A stretch of 64,000 nucleotides of DNA from Armatimonadota bacterium (GTDB lineage: Bacteria; Armatimonadota; Fimbriimonadia; Fimbriimonadales; Fimbriimonadaceae): contig WGMG01000001.1 of assembly GCA_016125185.1 (NCBI GenBank), positions 372,001 to 436,000 on the forward strand, written 5' to 3'. How positions within the stretch are numbered: position 1 is the first letter of the stretch; each line of letters opens with the position of its first letter. Positions 1 through 8,400 of this stretch are shown piece after piece. The translations under genes and the position numbers were made by a program. The notes under the pieces were generated by a model. It saw nothing but the letters and a program-made list of their open reading frames with translations, did not search any database and had not been told where the DNA came from.

Positions 1-217
1 AATCTCTGCCCGACCCCTACATCCTATCACTGATCTGCTAATTTGAAAACCTCTTCAAAAGGTTTAGCAAAGATTATCAAGCATATTTACTGGGAAAACT
101 AGGTAACTCTACCGAGCGACGATCGGCTCTTCTACCCACCAGTGCCGAATTCATCCTTACAAGCGCAGGGCTAAGTATAAGTTCCTTTTGAATTAACCTT
201 AAACGATTCGCGGCTAA
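1..217. other. No gene recognised
   Basis: AT-rich stretch downstream of the minus-strand peptidase gene. I see no convincing coding frame, hairpin terminator or repeat. The 3' end of a gene lying further left cannot be excluded. Confidence 0.4.
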
Positions 218-898
218 TCAAACTAAGACTTTGGGCTGGATCGGAGTCTCCTCACCAACCTCGACTCGATAGGCCATTGCGGAGGGTCTCGACGACACGA
301 ATTGATAAAGATTTTCGTCGATGTAATGCGCTGCGACTCCATCGTCACAGGCAAATCCAGGGCCCATTTCCCCCTCATCTAGCATCCGTTTGAGCGATGG
401 TCGTCGATCCGATTCCCCGTCATAGTGAGGGCAAAAACTTCCGTTCAGCCAGCCTAGTCCTTTCCAGGGTGCGAGAGGACCCATCGAGTCCGTACTGAAC
501 TCCTCGAACCAGCAGTTGGCTCCGGCGCTGATGCCTGCCAACACCGTACCGTTCTCGTACGCCTTTCGGATGGCCGAATCTAGTCCCCAGTCTTTCCAGA
601 GCAGGAGCAGATTTCGGGTGTTGCCTCCACCGACGTAGATCACGTCCTGGGCCATCATGAAGTCGTCGAAGTCCAGCCGATGCGGCCAAAATAAGCTCAG
701 GTGCGATGCTTCGCATCCAAGGCCTTCAAACGCCTCATAGAACCGGCGTGTGTAGTCTTCGCTATCGGCGCTGGCGGTCGGAATGAAGCAGACCTTCGGC
801 TTGTCGGCTTCCACCAGCGACAGCACGTATCGATCCAAGGCCAGATTGTCCGGCTCCATGCTAAATCCGCCTCCACCCATCGCTACGATATGCCGCAT
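218..898 (-). CDS. Peptidase S51 (peptidase E / cyanophycinase-like)
   Basis: A 226-residue cytoplasmic serine peptidase of the S51 family, whose members cleave Asp-X dipeptides or cyanophycin-like substrates. The nucleophile motif GISAGAN places the catalytic Ser at residue 124. The glycine-rich GGGNT turn lies at 91-95 and a likely catalytic His at 158 in PHYD. The reading frame stays open upstream, but I chose the ATG at 898 because the conserved MRHIVAMGGGG start of the fold begins there and CAAAAT lies 8 nt upstream on the minus strand. No signal peptide. It is divergent from the membrane protein at 953. Family is clear; substrate (dipeptide or cyanophycin) is not. Confidence 0.85.
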   Translation of the reverse strand: MRHIVAMGGGGFSMEPDNLALDRYVLSLVEADKPKVCFIPTASADSEDYTRRFYEAFEGLGCEASHLSLFWPHRLDFDDFMMAQDVIYVGGGNTRNLLLLWKDWGLDSAIRKAYENGTVLAGISAGANCWFEEFSTDSMGPLAPWKGLGWLNGSFCPHYDGESDRRPSLKRMLDEGEMGPGFACDDGVAAHYIDENLYQFVSSRPSAMAYRVEVGEETPIQPKVLV

Positions 899-906
899 AT
901 CCGTCC

Positions 907-912
907 ATTTTG
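907..912 (-). promoter_or_regulatory. Candidate -10 box for S51 peptidase
   Basis: CAAAAT on the minus strand, 8 nt before the ATG at 898, with no ribosome binding site between. Fits the leaderless pattern seen at other genes here. Confidence 0.35.
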
Positions 913-952
913 CCTGAACCTGCCGCCGCTTTCCACCGTATCCTGTAGTGAA

Positions 953-1819
953 ATGAGCGCGCGGTACACGCCGAAAGAAATCCATCCGTCGATTTTCGAG
1001 CAGGTGCTTTCGGTCACCGGCGGGTACATGAGCGGCAACGTAACAGACTCGAAAGTCACGGCCGCCGGCAACAAGCACACCCAGGTTTGGATGGCCGAAT
1101 ACTGGAAGGGCATTTTGCTGTGGCTCGTCCTGATCATCCCCGTCATTGCCATGCTTCCGTGGCTGAAGGAGCATGTGGGCAAACCGGCTGTGCTGGCCGC
1201 CTTTTTCAGTGGAATCATCGCTTGGCTAAGCCTCGGCTATTGGGGCCTCCAGAAGAATCGTGGCCTGCTCACCTGGGAGGAAATCGAAGCGGTTCGATCT
1301 GCCTTGGATCTGAACGAGAATCAGACCCTCTATCTCGACTGCCTGCGGTACATCGAAGAGTGTTCGATCCTCGACAATGAGCAGAAGAAAACGTGGCGCG
1401 CCGCTCTGTACCAAGCGCTGGATCAGGCCGTGACGCTCGAAAAGCTTTCCAGCGAAATGACGCACTCCGCAGGAGGCAAGGATCACGCCGAGTCGCTCGC
1501 CGAAATCGAGCGACTGGAAGCATTAGCAGATCGAAGCTCTGACCCGGTCGCCCAGAAAGCATATACCGAAAGCGCCAATTTGGCCAGGGATCGAATGGCG
1601 AAGTGGGATGGTGTGGCCGTCCAAGCCGAGCGGACCGAGGCGCATCTGGAATTGACTCGCCAAACTCTGCTCAAGACCCGCGACACGCTGAAGAGCCTCA
1701 GCCTGGAACAGCAACGCACGGTCTACGTCGACCTCGAACCGCTACGCGCCAACCTTGGGCGAATTCAGTCGGATGCCTTCGAAATTCAGCGGGCGATTGA
1801 AGAACTCAGGGAAATCTGA
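953..1819 (+). CDS. Membrane protein with C-terminal coiled-coil region
   Basis: Unrecognised protein of about 288 residues. Two hydrophobic helices lie near residues 50-90 (ILLWLVLIIPVIAML and AAFFSGIIAWLSLGYWG). A long charged, helical, Glu/Leu/Arg-rich tail of about 190 residues follows and probably forms coiled coils on one face of the membrane. The frame is open further upstream but overlaps the S51 peptidase antisense, so I place the start at ATG 953; ATG 1028 is the alternative. No clear Shine-Dalgarno sequence at either. No function assigned. Confidence 0.6.
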   Translation: MSARYTPKEIHPSIFEQVLSVTGGYMSGNVTDSKVTAAGNKHTQVWMAEYWKGILLWLVLIIPVIAMLPWLKEHVGKPAVLAAFFSGIIAWLSLGYWGLQKNRGLLTWEEIEAVRSALDLNENQTLYLDCLRYIEECSILDNEQKKTWRAALYQALDQAVTLEKLSSEMTHSAGGKDHAESLAEIERLEALADRSSDPVAQKAYTESANLARDRMAKWDGVAVQAERTEAHLELTRQTLLKTRDTLKSLSLEQQRTVYVDLEPLRANLGRIQSDAFEIQRAIEELREI

Positions 1820-1852
1820 GCCGAGCGCATGAGACCTTGCTCGCTTCACCCG

Positions 1853-2200
1853 CTACTCGGGCTTCTTGCCCGTCTCGCAAGTTACCACCGAGTGAATTCC
1901 GCCACGGGCGCTGAAGTTTCCAACCACGCGCATCCAGCGCGGCTTACACGCCGCCGCCAGTTCGTCCAGCATCTGGTTGATCACCGCTTCGTAGAAAATG
2001 CCCTTGTTGCGAAAGTCGAGGTAGTAGTACTTCAGGCTCTTGAGCTCGATGCACGTCTCGTCAGGGATGTATTCCAGCTCGATGGTGGCAAAGTCCGGCA
2101 GCCCCGTCTTGGGGCAAACGCTCGTGAACTCGGGGTTCACGTGCTTGATCGTGTAGTTGCGGTTCGGATTCGGATTCGGAAAAGTCTCCAGCTCGGCCAT
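1853..2200 (-). CDS. queF: NADPH-dependent 7-cyano-7-deazaguanine reductase (QueF)
   Basis: Reduces preQ0 to preQ1 in queuosine tRNA-modification biosynthesis, in the cytoplasm. At 115 residues it is the short unimodular type. The catalytic Cys29 sits in SVCPKTGLPDF with the conserved Asp36, and the substrate loop ELKSLKYY lies near 52-59. It begins 14 nt after the stop of the secreted-protein gene at 2215 and may be co-transcribed with it; a TAAACT hexamer 11 nt before the ATG could give it its own promoter. No other queuosine genes are nearby and I saw no preQ1 riboswitch in the 14-nt gap. Confidence 0.93.
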   Translation of the reverse strand: MAELETFPNPNPNRNYTIKHVNPEFTSVCPKTGLPDFATIELEYIPDETCIELKSLKYYYLDFRNKGIFYEAVINQMLDELAAACKPRWMRVVGNFSARGGIHSVVTCETGKKPE

Positions 2201-2214
2201 ATCGAACCCATAGT

Positions 2215-4035
2215 TTACTTTGCCACATCGATGAACTGGCTGACCGACTCCGCATCGCTGAATCCGAATCCGATGGTGTACTGATTTCCGGGATATCGCT
2301 TTGGCACCGCCTTTTGAATGACTTGATTGCCCTCACGAAGTTCTCGGCCATAGTCAATCAGGCCGTCAAAGAAGTGAGAGTGGAGCGTGACTCTCATAGA
2401 CCTAAGCTCACTCGGCGCGACACCGGCAGAAACAATTGTCTTTGCCATGCCATAACTGCAAGAACCGGATTCCGAAAGCATCTTTACGATCGTGTCAATG
2501 GCTGCCTGTTGCTGGTCGGTTCCAAGGGTTGCAATGGCGAGGCCATCATCGGCCGAGGCGGCCGCCATTTGGTTGGAAGTTAGCTGGGACAAGAACCGTA
2601 GGGCATCATACGAGTTAGCAACGCCAAAGGCATCAAAGGTTGTTAGAGGATAATCCACTTCTTCATTGGTGAGTTGATCTTCACGAAAACTGCCTGCGAC
2701 CTGAATGAAGAAATTGAGGTCGTGGGGTGTATTCACCGACTCGAATTTTGACCATTGCGCTTCCGAGGCTTCGTGCCGTCGATGAGTCCAATACCGAAAG
2801 TTCCTCGCCAAGAAGAAGCCTGAATCTTCCTTGCAAAACGTCTTGTTGTCCTCGACCAACTTTTGAATGTAGGTCTTCGCGTCAGGATAATTGCGATTCA
2901 GTTGCACCCAATTCGTGGTGCAACTCCGATCGGCTTGAGCGACAACCGGGATTCCTGTCGCAAGGTGAAACCACCGCAAATGATCCCCCAATCTTCGCTT
3001 CATCGAGGACCAAGGAGAGGGCCAAATCTTTGTACTCGCGTCGAGCTTCTGTGGAAATTTCTCGGCGACGTCCTGCACGTGGGTCCAAGGTTCTAAGTCT
3101 TCGTAGAAAGGAAGTTTCTTGAGTGTCCCGGGGACGCCCTCATTAAAGGTCTTTGCCGAGAACACTCCATTCGTATGGCTGGCACCGGGATTGCCCTTCA
3201 TGCCAGGATAGACTCCGTAGGAATTGAAGCTTGCCCGGATGTCGCCGGTAGCCGGACGATATCGCACAATCTCAAAGACCAAAGGCGTCACCTTTCGAGG
3301 ATTCCCATCGGCGTCCGTAATGGTGAAGTAGGAGGATTGGTCTTGATCAGCTGGATCGAGTTTGAGCCCCGGGCCGGGCATGGTGCTTGCGACCAACGGT
3401 TCTCCTTTCCAAAATTGTTCTTTCTGGGCATCGCTGAGCCGCAAAAAGACTCTTCCAAGGCCAGTCATGTAGCCATCGCCGATCGTTCGAGATGCAGCCA
3501 AGTACTGCCTGTTGGCCTCCTCCAACCTTGTGGGATCATTGGCCTTCGTGGCTGCTTCAAGTTCGTTCTCGAAAGGATCCAGGAGCTCGAACTTCCTTCT
3601 CGGTGGGAGCAATCCAAATCGCTTATCAGAATTTGGATCAGGCGGCGTATTCTTGGCGGCATATTCGCAAGCTGAGATCAGCGCTTCGGAGTATTTCTTC
3701 GACAATTCATCTTCAGCCAAGTTGAAGACCTTTTCGTGGTTTGCCTTCGGGATGTCCATTTCCAGCCGGTATCCGTTACCGTCTTGCACCCACTGACAAT
3801 CAAGGACTTTGGCGACCTCGTCCATAACCGATGAAAGCGACTTCTTTTCAACAAAAAGGTCCACCTTTAGGTCCGAAATATTGCGATTGACCTTAAGCGG
3901 GACGTGGGACATCGCCGAGAATTCGTTGCACACGTCCGTGATCTGCACCAGGCTCTTATCGAGATCAACAACCTCTTTCAATCGACTATCGGTAAGAATG
4001 GATGCCTGAACGAGAAGAGCGATAGTCACGATCAT
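2215..4035 (-). CDS. Secreted protein of unknown family, tandem copy A
   Basis: A 606-residue protein with a short N-terminal hydrophobic segment (MIVTIALLVQAS). Residues ~28-95 resemble the STN domain (short N-terminal fold of secretins and TonB receptors): LKVDLFVEKKSL then VLDCQWV and a YRLEMD strand. A second conserved block near 335-375 has WPSPW, RRLGDHLRWFH and GIPVVAQADR. There is no predicted barrel or secretin domain. It is paralogous to the genes at 4137 and 6553 and nearest in sequence to the 4137 copy. It appears less GC-rich than its siblings. Likely exported to the periplasm or cell surface; function unknown. Confidence 0.8.
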   Translation of the reverse strand: MIVTIALLVQASILTDSRLKEVVDLDKSLVQITDVCNEFSAMSHVPLKVNRNISDLKVDLFVEKKSLSSVMDEVAKVLDCQWVQDGNGYRLEMDIPKANHEKVFNLAEDELSKKYSEALISACEYAAKNTPPDPNSDKRFGLLPPRRKFELLDPFENELEAATKANDPTRLEEANRQYLAASRTIGDGYMTGLGRVFLRLSDAQKEQFWKGEPLVASTMPGPGLKLDPADQDQSSYFTITDADGNPRKVTPLVFEIVRYRPATGDIRASFNSYGVYPGMKGNPGASHTNGVFSAKTFNEGVPGTLKKLPFYEDLEPWTHVQDVAEKFPQKLDASTKIWPSPWSSMKRRLGDHLRWFHLATGIPVVAQADRSCTTNWVQLNRNYPDAKTYIQKLVEDNKTFCKEDSGFFLARNFRYWTHRRHEASEAQWSKFESVNTPHDLNFFIQVAGSFREDQLTNEEVDYPLTTFDAFGVANSYDALRFLSQLTSNQMAAASADDGLAIATLGTDQQQAAIDTIVKMLSESGSCSYGMAKTIVSAGVAPSELRSMRVTLHSHFFDGLIDYGRELREGNQVIQKAVPKRYPGNQYTIGFGFSDAESVSQFIDVAK

Positions 4036-4136
4036 GATGTTTGATAATCCGGCTGATGCCGAATGCCCGAAATATTATAGGGGAGAAAACAGTACTTGAC
4101 GAAGTCCCGTAACCAGGGCTTTGGGAAAGTTCCGCG

Positions 4137-5975
4137 TTACTTGGGCTTGAAGAGCGTCAGGAACTGGCCGACGGTTTCCTTCTCGCCCAGGGCAAATGTA
4201 AAGCTAATTTGCGTCGCCGGACGCTTTTCCTGGCTCCGGGCTGAAACAACCGCGTCGCCGTCCTTGATTTCGTCTTGGTAGTCCACATAATCCTTGTGCT
4301 CCGTCTCGGTGACCTTAAAGGTCATCTGCCGGAGGGTGGTGGGCTCCAGGCCGCGCGCGATCAGCGCCTTCGCCATCTCGTACGAGCAACTGCCGTTCTC
4401 GACGATGAGATTCAGGACCGTCGACTGCATGAGTTGAATCTGTACGGGGTCGAGCATGTCCGCCGAAAGCCCGCCTTTGTCGCGGGCGGCGTCCCGCTGC
4501 GACTTCGAGAGCGAAGCGTAAAACTTCAGCGAATCGTAGCCCGTGAGCACACGATCCACGCCCACGGTGTTGACCGGATAGCCGATGAACTCGTTGCCCA
4601 TTTGGTCCCTTCGCAACAGACCGGCGATCTTGACCGCCTCATCGAAAGTCATTGGAACCTTGGCGTCGTGATCCTCGATCCGCCGCCAAGCCGACTCGGA
4701 CGCTTCGTAAGCTCGATGCGACCAGAACCGGAAGTTGCGGGCCACCAGATATCCATTGTCAGCGCGGCAATAGGTGTCGGAGTCAGCCATCATCGCCTTC
4801 AGGTATTCGCCCGCGGTTTTGTAACCCCGCTCGAGGTTGATCCAATTCCAGAGGCAGCTTCGGTCCGCTTGGGCCACAACCGGAATGCCGGTGGCGAGGT
4901 GGAACCACCGCAAGTGGTCGCCTAACCGCCGACGATGGTTGGACCACGGCGAGGGCCAGGATTTCGTCTTGGTGTCGATCGACTGAGGAAAGCCTTTCTC
5001 GACCGCGTCCTGGTCCATCCAGGGCTCCAGGTCTTGGTAGAAAGGCATCTTCTTCAGGAAGTCCGCGATGGGCAGGTTGGAAGACGAGCCGCTGAACGGG
5101 CCGCTCATCTTGGCCGACGAAGCGCCCCCGCCGAACTCCTTGGGGTACGCGGCGTAGACGTTCATGCTGCACCGCAGCATGCCGGACGCGGGGTCGTAGC
5201 GGATGATATCGAAAAGGTCCTGTTCCACCCGGTGTTGTTGGCCGTCAGCCCCGATAAAGGAGGCGTTGATGAGGGTGGTGGAGTCGGACCGATACAGTTT
5301 GTATTGGGAACCGGGAAAGGTGCTCGCCGCCACTGGCTCGCCCTTCCAGAATCGGTCCATCGCTGACCGATCCATCTGAAGCAGGATTCGGCCGATGGCC
5401 GTCGTTTGTGGGTTGCCAGCCGCCGCCGACATCGCGGCGTAATCGTCGTAAGCCCGCTGGGTCGCTGCCGCGTCGGTTCCTTTCTGGGCATCTTCGTATG
5501 CCTTTTGGTAGGGGTTTAGAAGGCGATTTCGATCTTCGGCCGACATCATTCCCATGCCGAGGGGCACGGTCTCGTTCGACGTCGGCGTCGCCTTCGCGCA
5601 CTTTTGGTAGATGTTCAGAGCCGCCAAAATCATCTGCCGGTCCTCGTCCTCCTCAGCTTTGATGAAGTTGCGCTCGCGGTTGGTAGTCGGGATATCCATC
5701 TCCAGCCGGTAGCCAGCCTCCGACGGGGTCCATACGCAGTTGAGGGCCTTCGCCACTTTATCGAGCGTTTCTCGCAAAGGGCGGTTCTCGACGAAGACGT
5801 CGACCTTTAGGTCGGCGATGTGGGAATCAACTTTCAGCGTCACGCCCGACTGCTGTGTGGCCTGGGCGCAGAAGTCGGTGATTTGGGTCAGGCTGTCGTC
5901 AAAGTCGCTCTTGGCGGCCAGTCGGTTGTCGGTCAGAAGCGTGGTTTGAAGAAGGACAGTAAGCGCAAGAACCAT
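4137..5975 (-). CDS. Secreted protein of unknown family, tandem copy B
   Basis: A 612-residue paralogue of copy A. The N-terminal hydrophobic segment MVLALTVLLQTTLL is followed by the STN-like unit (LKVDVFVENRPL, ALNCVWT, YRLEMD) at about 30-96. The middle carries a Tyr/Ala-rich helical region. The conserved block with WPSPW, RRLGDHLRWFH and GIPVVAQADR lies near 340-378, and then a GYLVARNFRFWSHR segment. On the minus strand a TACTAT hexamer lies 13 nt before the start. It is separated by 101 nt from copy A. No catalytic motif is recognised; the repeated STN-like architecture suggests a binding or scaffold role (inference). Confidence 0.8.
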   Translation of the reverse strand: MVLALTVLLQTTLLTDNRLAAKSDFDDSLTQITDFCAQATQQSGVTLKVDSHIADLKVDVFVENRPLRETLDKVAKALNCVWTPSEAGYRLEMDIPTTNRERNFIKAEEDEDRQMILAALNIYQKCAKATPTSNETVPLGMGMMSAEDRNRLLNPYQKAYEDAQKGTDAAATQRAYDDYAAMSAAAGNPQTTAIGRILLQMDRSAMDRFWKGEPVAASTFPGSQYKLYRSDSTTLINASFIGADGQQHRVEQDLFDIIRYDPASGMLRCSMNVYAAYPKEFGGGASSAKMSGPFSGSSSNLPIADFLKKMPFYQDLEPWMDQDAVEKGFPQSIDTKTKSWPSPWSNHRRRLGDHLRWFHLATGIPVVAQADRSCLWNWINLERGYKTAGEYLKAMMADSDTYCRADNGYLVARNFRFWSHRAYEASESAWRRIEDHDAKVPMTFDEAVKIAGLLRRDQMGNEFIGYPVNTVGVDRVLTGYDSLKFYASLSKSQRDAARDKGGLSADMLDPVQIQLMQSTVLNLIVENGSCSYEMAKALIARGLEPTTLRQMTFKVTETEHKDYVDYQDEIKDGDAVVSARSQEKRPATQISFTFALGEKETVGQFLTLFKPK

Positions 5976-6003
5976 TCGGTGAACCCCGATAGTACGACGA
6001 CGT

Positions 6004-6510
6004 TCACGCGAAAAATCTTTCAGAAAATCCGTCGGTTCGGATACTTTCGTAATCGTGCCCGCAGTCGGCCGCCCAAGCGCACCAGAAAATCAGCGGCTCG
6101 TCGCCGGTGTTCACGGTCCGATGGGCAAGGGTTCCGTCGATGTGATACGTGACACCCGGCCGCAGTTTGACCGTGGTCGTCTTCCGCTCATGGTCCATCA
6201 GAACCACCAGCCCTTGGCCCGACACGACGAGGATCAGTTCGCCGTGAGTCGGCTTGGTGTGCCAGTGGCCACGAGTCATGAAGTACTCGCCGCCGACGGT
6301 GCCGGGGTGGAGCGTGGTCGAACCCCAAAGGATCGCCCCTTCGGTGCCGTCCGGCTTGGAAAAGTAGGTCTCCGTCTCGTACAGGGGCGTGGAAGCCATC
6401 GCCTGCGCCGCGTCTCTATCGCCCCAGTATTCGAGAAGGTCGCCGACGGTCCGCGCGGACCGAGAAACCTCTCCGGTCATTGTCCCGGAGAGGATATCGG
6501 TTGTGATCAT
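6004..6510 (-). CDS. pgi: Cupin-type glucose-6-phosphate isomerase
   Basis: Interconverts glucose 6-phosphate and fructose 6-phosphate in the cytoplasm. This is the metal-dependent cupin class first known from archaea, unrelated to the classical bacterial enzyme. The 168-residue length fits a single cupin barrel. Metal ligands can be read as His82 and His84 in GHWHTK, Glu91 in HGELIL and His130 in LAHRTVN. The gene lies between secreted-protein copies B and C on the same strand, 28 nt upstream of B and 42 nt downstream of C. It has its own -10-like TAGAGT 7 nt before the ATG. Nothing links it functionally to the secreted family. Confidence 0.8.
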   Translation of the reverse strand: MITTDILSGTMTGEVSRSARTVGDLLEYWGDRDAAQAMASTPLYETETYFSKPDGTEGAILWGSTTLHPGTVGGEYFMTRGHWHTKPTHGELILVVSGQGLVVLMDHERKTTTVKLRPGVTYHIDGTLAHRTVNTGDEPLIFWCAWAADCGHDYESIRTDGFSERFFA

Positions 6511-6517
6511 GACAGAT

Positions 6518-6523
6518 ACTCTA
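6518..6523 (-). promoter_or_regulatory. Candidate -10 box for cupin isomerase
   Basis: TAGAGT on the minus strand, 7 nt before the ATG at 6510, no Shine-Dalgarno between; leaderless arrangement. Confidence 0.4.
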
Positions 6524-6552
6524 CCGCGCTCTGCGGCTCAGATTTGCGCGGC

Positions 6553-8328
6553 TCAGATCTGCTCGGACATGAAGGTCACGACCTTCTCGCCGTCGTATCC
6601 GAACTCGTAGTGAATCGTTCCGCAGACCTTTTCATTGCCGGGATCGACGACAATCTGCTCGCCGAGGTCCTGCACCGTCACCGGTTGGTTGATCACCTTC
6701 ATCTTCATGGTGCTCATGTGAAATCGCATCGCGTTCAATGACTGCGAATCGTAGCCGTCATAGATGAACGAATCCATGAGCGACTCGCTGACGAACCCTT
6801 GGTCCCCAATACCGTTGACGATTGCGGCTTCAAAAAGGCCCTGTTGCCGTTGGCTCAGTCGATTGAACGACAGTCCGCCTGGCCTGTTGGCCTGGCCAAG
6901 TTCACCATCATCCAGCGTAGCCACCAACTGAAGGGCGGGGAATGTCTGCGCGAATTCACGCCGAGAGAATTGCACGACCACTCCATCACGATCCTGCACC
7001 AGCATGGCTTGCAACGGATTCAATTTCGAGCTAAACGCGACGTATCGATCCATCTTCGACTCGTTGCCTCGCTGTGGGTTTTCGACGATGGCGTAAGTGG
7101 ATTCTGGGATTTCGTTCAGCTCTTTCCGCCAATAAATTCCATCGCGCACGAGCAGGAAGTCGCCGCTTCGGTGGGCATAACCCTTGCAGGCGGCAAGTAA
7201 CGAGGTGAGGTACTGCCCCTCCGTCGCCGAATGGCGATTCTGCCTGACGAAGGGATGCACGGTTCGGTCGGCCATCGCGACCACAGGTACGCCACTCATC
7301 CGGTGGAACCAGCGCAGGTGGTCGCCTAGTCGGTACCGCCCGTTGTCCCACGGCGAATCGAAGTTTGCCTTCTCGGCGCTTTTCTCGTCGATCTTGGTTG
7401 GGAACATGTCGTCGAGCGCGGAAAATTGATCCCACCGCTTCAGACTCGCGGCGAAGCTGAGCCCATCGAGCTCCTTCGGCATGTCGTCGAACGGATAGTG
7501 CCCAGGTGGCTCTCCAGAAATGATCCGCTGGTTCGGCGTGAATGTAAAGTCTTTCTTGCCGATGCGCTTGGTCGCTGGATCGACGCAGGTGAAGAGCACG
7601 TACTTACCGTCCACATTGGGCCGCGATGGGTCGAGGTCGCCCAGGGAGAACGCGAATTTGGCTTTGGTGACCGACGACACAATGAACGGCAGACCGGCCT
7701 TGTAGGCCCGAATGTCGCCCTCCGACATTTGCGAGAATAATCGGGCGAGCTCCAGGTTGGCGGTGCCCGATGCGATCTCTTCGAGCGCACGAACGCGGAT
7801 ATCGAGCGGTTCCAGCTCCGCGTCCGAGGCGTTGTCCGCCCGGGCTTTGGCCAGTTGGGCCTGAGCCTTTTTGAGGTCGCCTTTGTAGAGATTGAATCGG
7901 TCGGGATCGTTGATCCGCTCGTCGGAAGGCGGCACGATTCGCGCAATCTCCCGGTACACCGTAATCATGCGATCGAGGTTTTGGGTCGCGAGCTTGTCTT
8001 CGGCCGAAACGTACTGCCGCGCCTCAGCGTCGGCTTGGTCGTCGCCGACCAGCTGGTAGCCGTCGGCGCCGCGAACCCACTGAAGGTTGCACGCCTCGGC
8101 GACCTTCGCCAGGGTCTGGTTCAGGGGCTCGTCATCGACGAAGACGTCGATCTTGAGGTCCTTGATGGACGGGGAACAGGAAAACTGGATGCCCGATGCC
8201 TTTTCGGCGTTCTGAAGCAGACTCCGAATCGGCATCAGCGGTGCATCGATACTGGTCGGCTTGGTCAACCGAACATCGCTCGAAATGGAGTCCTGCGTCG
8301 CGAGGAGGATCAGCGAAAGGAGGCTCAT
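6553..8328 (-). CDS. Secreted protein of unknown family, tandem copy C
   Basis: A 591-residue, more divergent paralogue of copies A and B. The N-terminus (MSLLSLILLATQDS) is a short export signal. The STN-like unit lies at about 30-95 (LKIDVFVDDEPL, ACNLQWV, YQLVGDD). The middle block is kept in altered form: SPW, YRLGDHLRWFH and GVPVVAMADR near 325-362, followed by GDFLLVRDGIYWRKE. The change from IPVVAQADR to VPVVAMADR and loss of the WP before SPW separate it from A and B. A TATGAT box lies 9 nt before the ATG. It is first of the three in transcription order. Function unknown. Confidence 0.8.
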   Translation of the reverse strand: MSLLSLILLATQDSISSDVRLTKPTSIDAPLMPIRSLLQNAEKASGIQFSCSPSIKDLKIDVFVDDEPLNQTLAKVAEACNLQWVRGADGYQLVGDDQADAEARQYVSAEDKLATQNLDRMITVYREIARIVPPSDERINDPDRFNLYKGDLKKAQAQLAKARADNASDAELEPLDIRVRALEEIASGTANLELARLFSQMSEGDIRAYKAGLPFIVSSVTKAKFAFSLGDLDPSRPNVDGKYVLFTCVDPATKRIGKKDFTFTPNQRIISGEPPGHYPFDDMPKELDGLSFAASLKRWDQFSALDDMFPTKIDEKSAEKANFDSPWDNGRYRLGDHLRWFHRMSGVPVVAMADRTVHPFVRQNRHSATEGQYLTSLLAACKGYAHRSGDFLLVRDGIYWRKELNEIPESTYAIVENPQRGNESKMDRYVAFSSKLNPLQAMLVQDRDGVVVQFSRREFAQTFPALQLVATLDDGELGQANRPGGLSFNRLSQRQQGLFEAAIVNGIGDQGFVSESLMDSFIYDGYDSQSLNAMRFHMSTMKMKVINQPVTVQDLGEQIVVDPGNEKVCGTIHYEFGYDGEKVVTFMSEQI

Positions 8329-8337
8329 CGTATTGCC

Positions 8338-8343
8338 ATCATA
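8338..8343 (-). promoter_or_regulatory. Candidate -10 box for secreted protein copy C
   Basis: TATGAT on the minus strand, 9 nt before the ATG at 8328; no ribosome binding site in the spacer. Confidence 0.45.
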
Positions 8344-8357
8344 CGACGATTTGCCGG

Positions 8358-8400
8358 AAACGATACTGGTATTTTTACCAGTATCGTTTACCTTGGTAAA
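8358..8400. repeat. Double palindrome between lpd and secreted protein C
   Basis: A perfect 14-bp inverted repeat, AAACGATACTGGTA and its complement, encloses a 4-nt TTTT loop (8358-8389). A smaller palindrome, TTTACC-TT-GGTAAA, overlaps its right edge (8387-8400) and directly follows the lpd stop. It may terminate lpd transcription, although the T-run after the stem is only three bases within the stem itself. It may also be an operator for copy C, whose -10 box lies only 14 bp away. Confidence 0.6.

Noticed and set aside
2201-2214. preQ1 riboswitch before queF
   Set aside because: Only 14 nt separate queF from the gene upstream.
2215-8328. Secretin or TonB-dependent receptor assignment for the three paralogues
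   Set aside because: Only the STN-like unit fits; no secretin domain, plug or C-terminal barrel strands were found.
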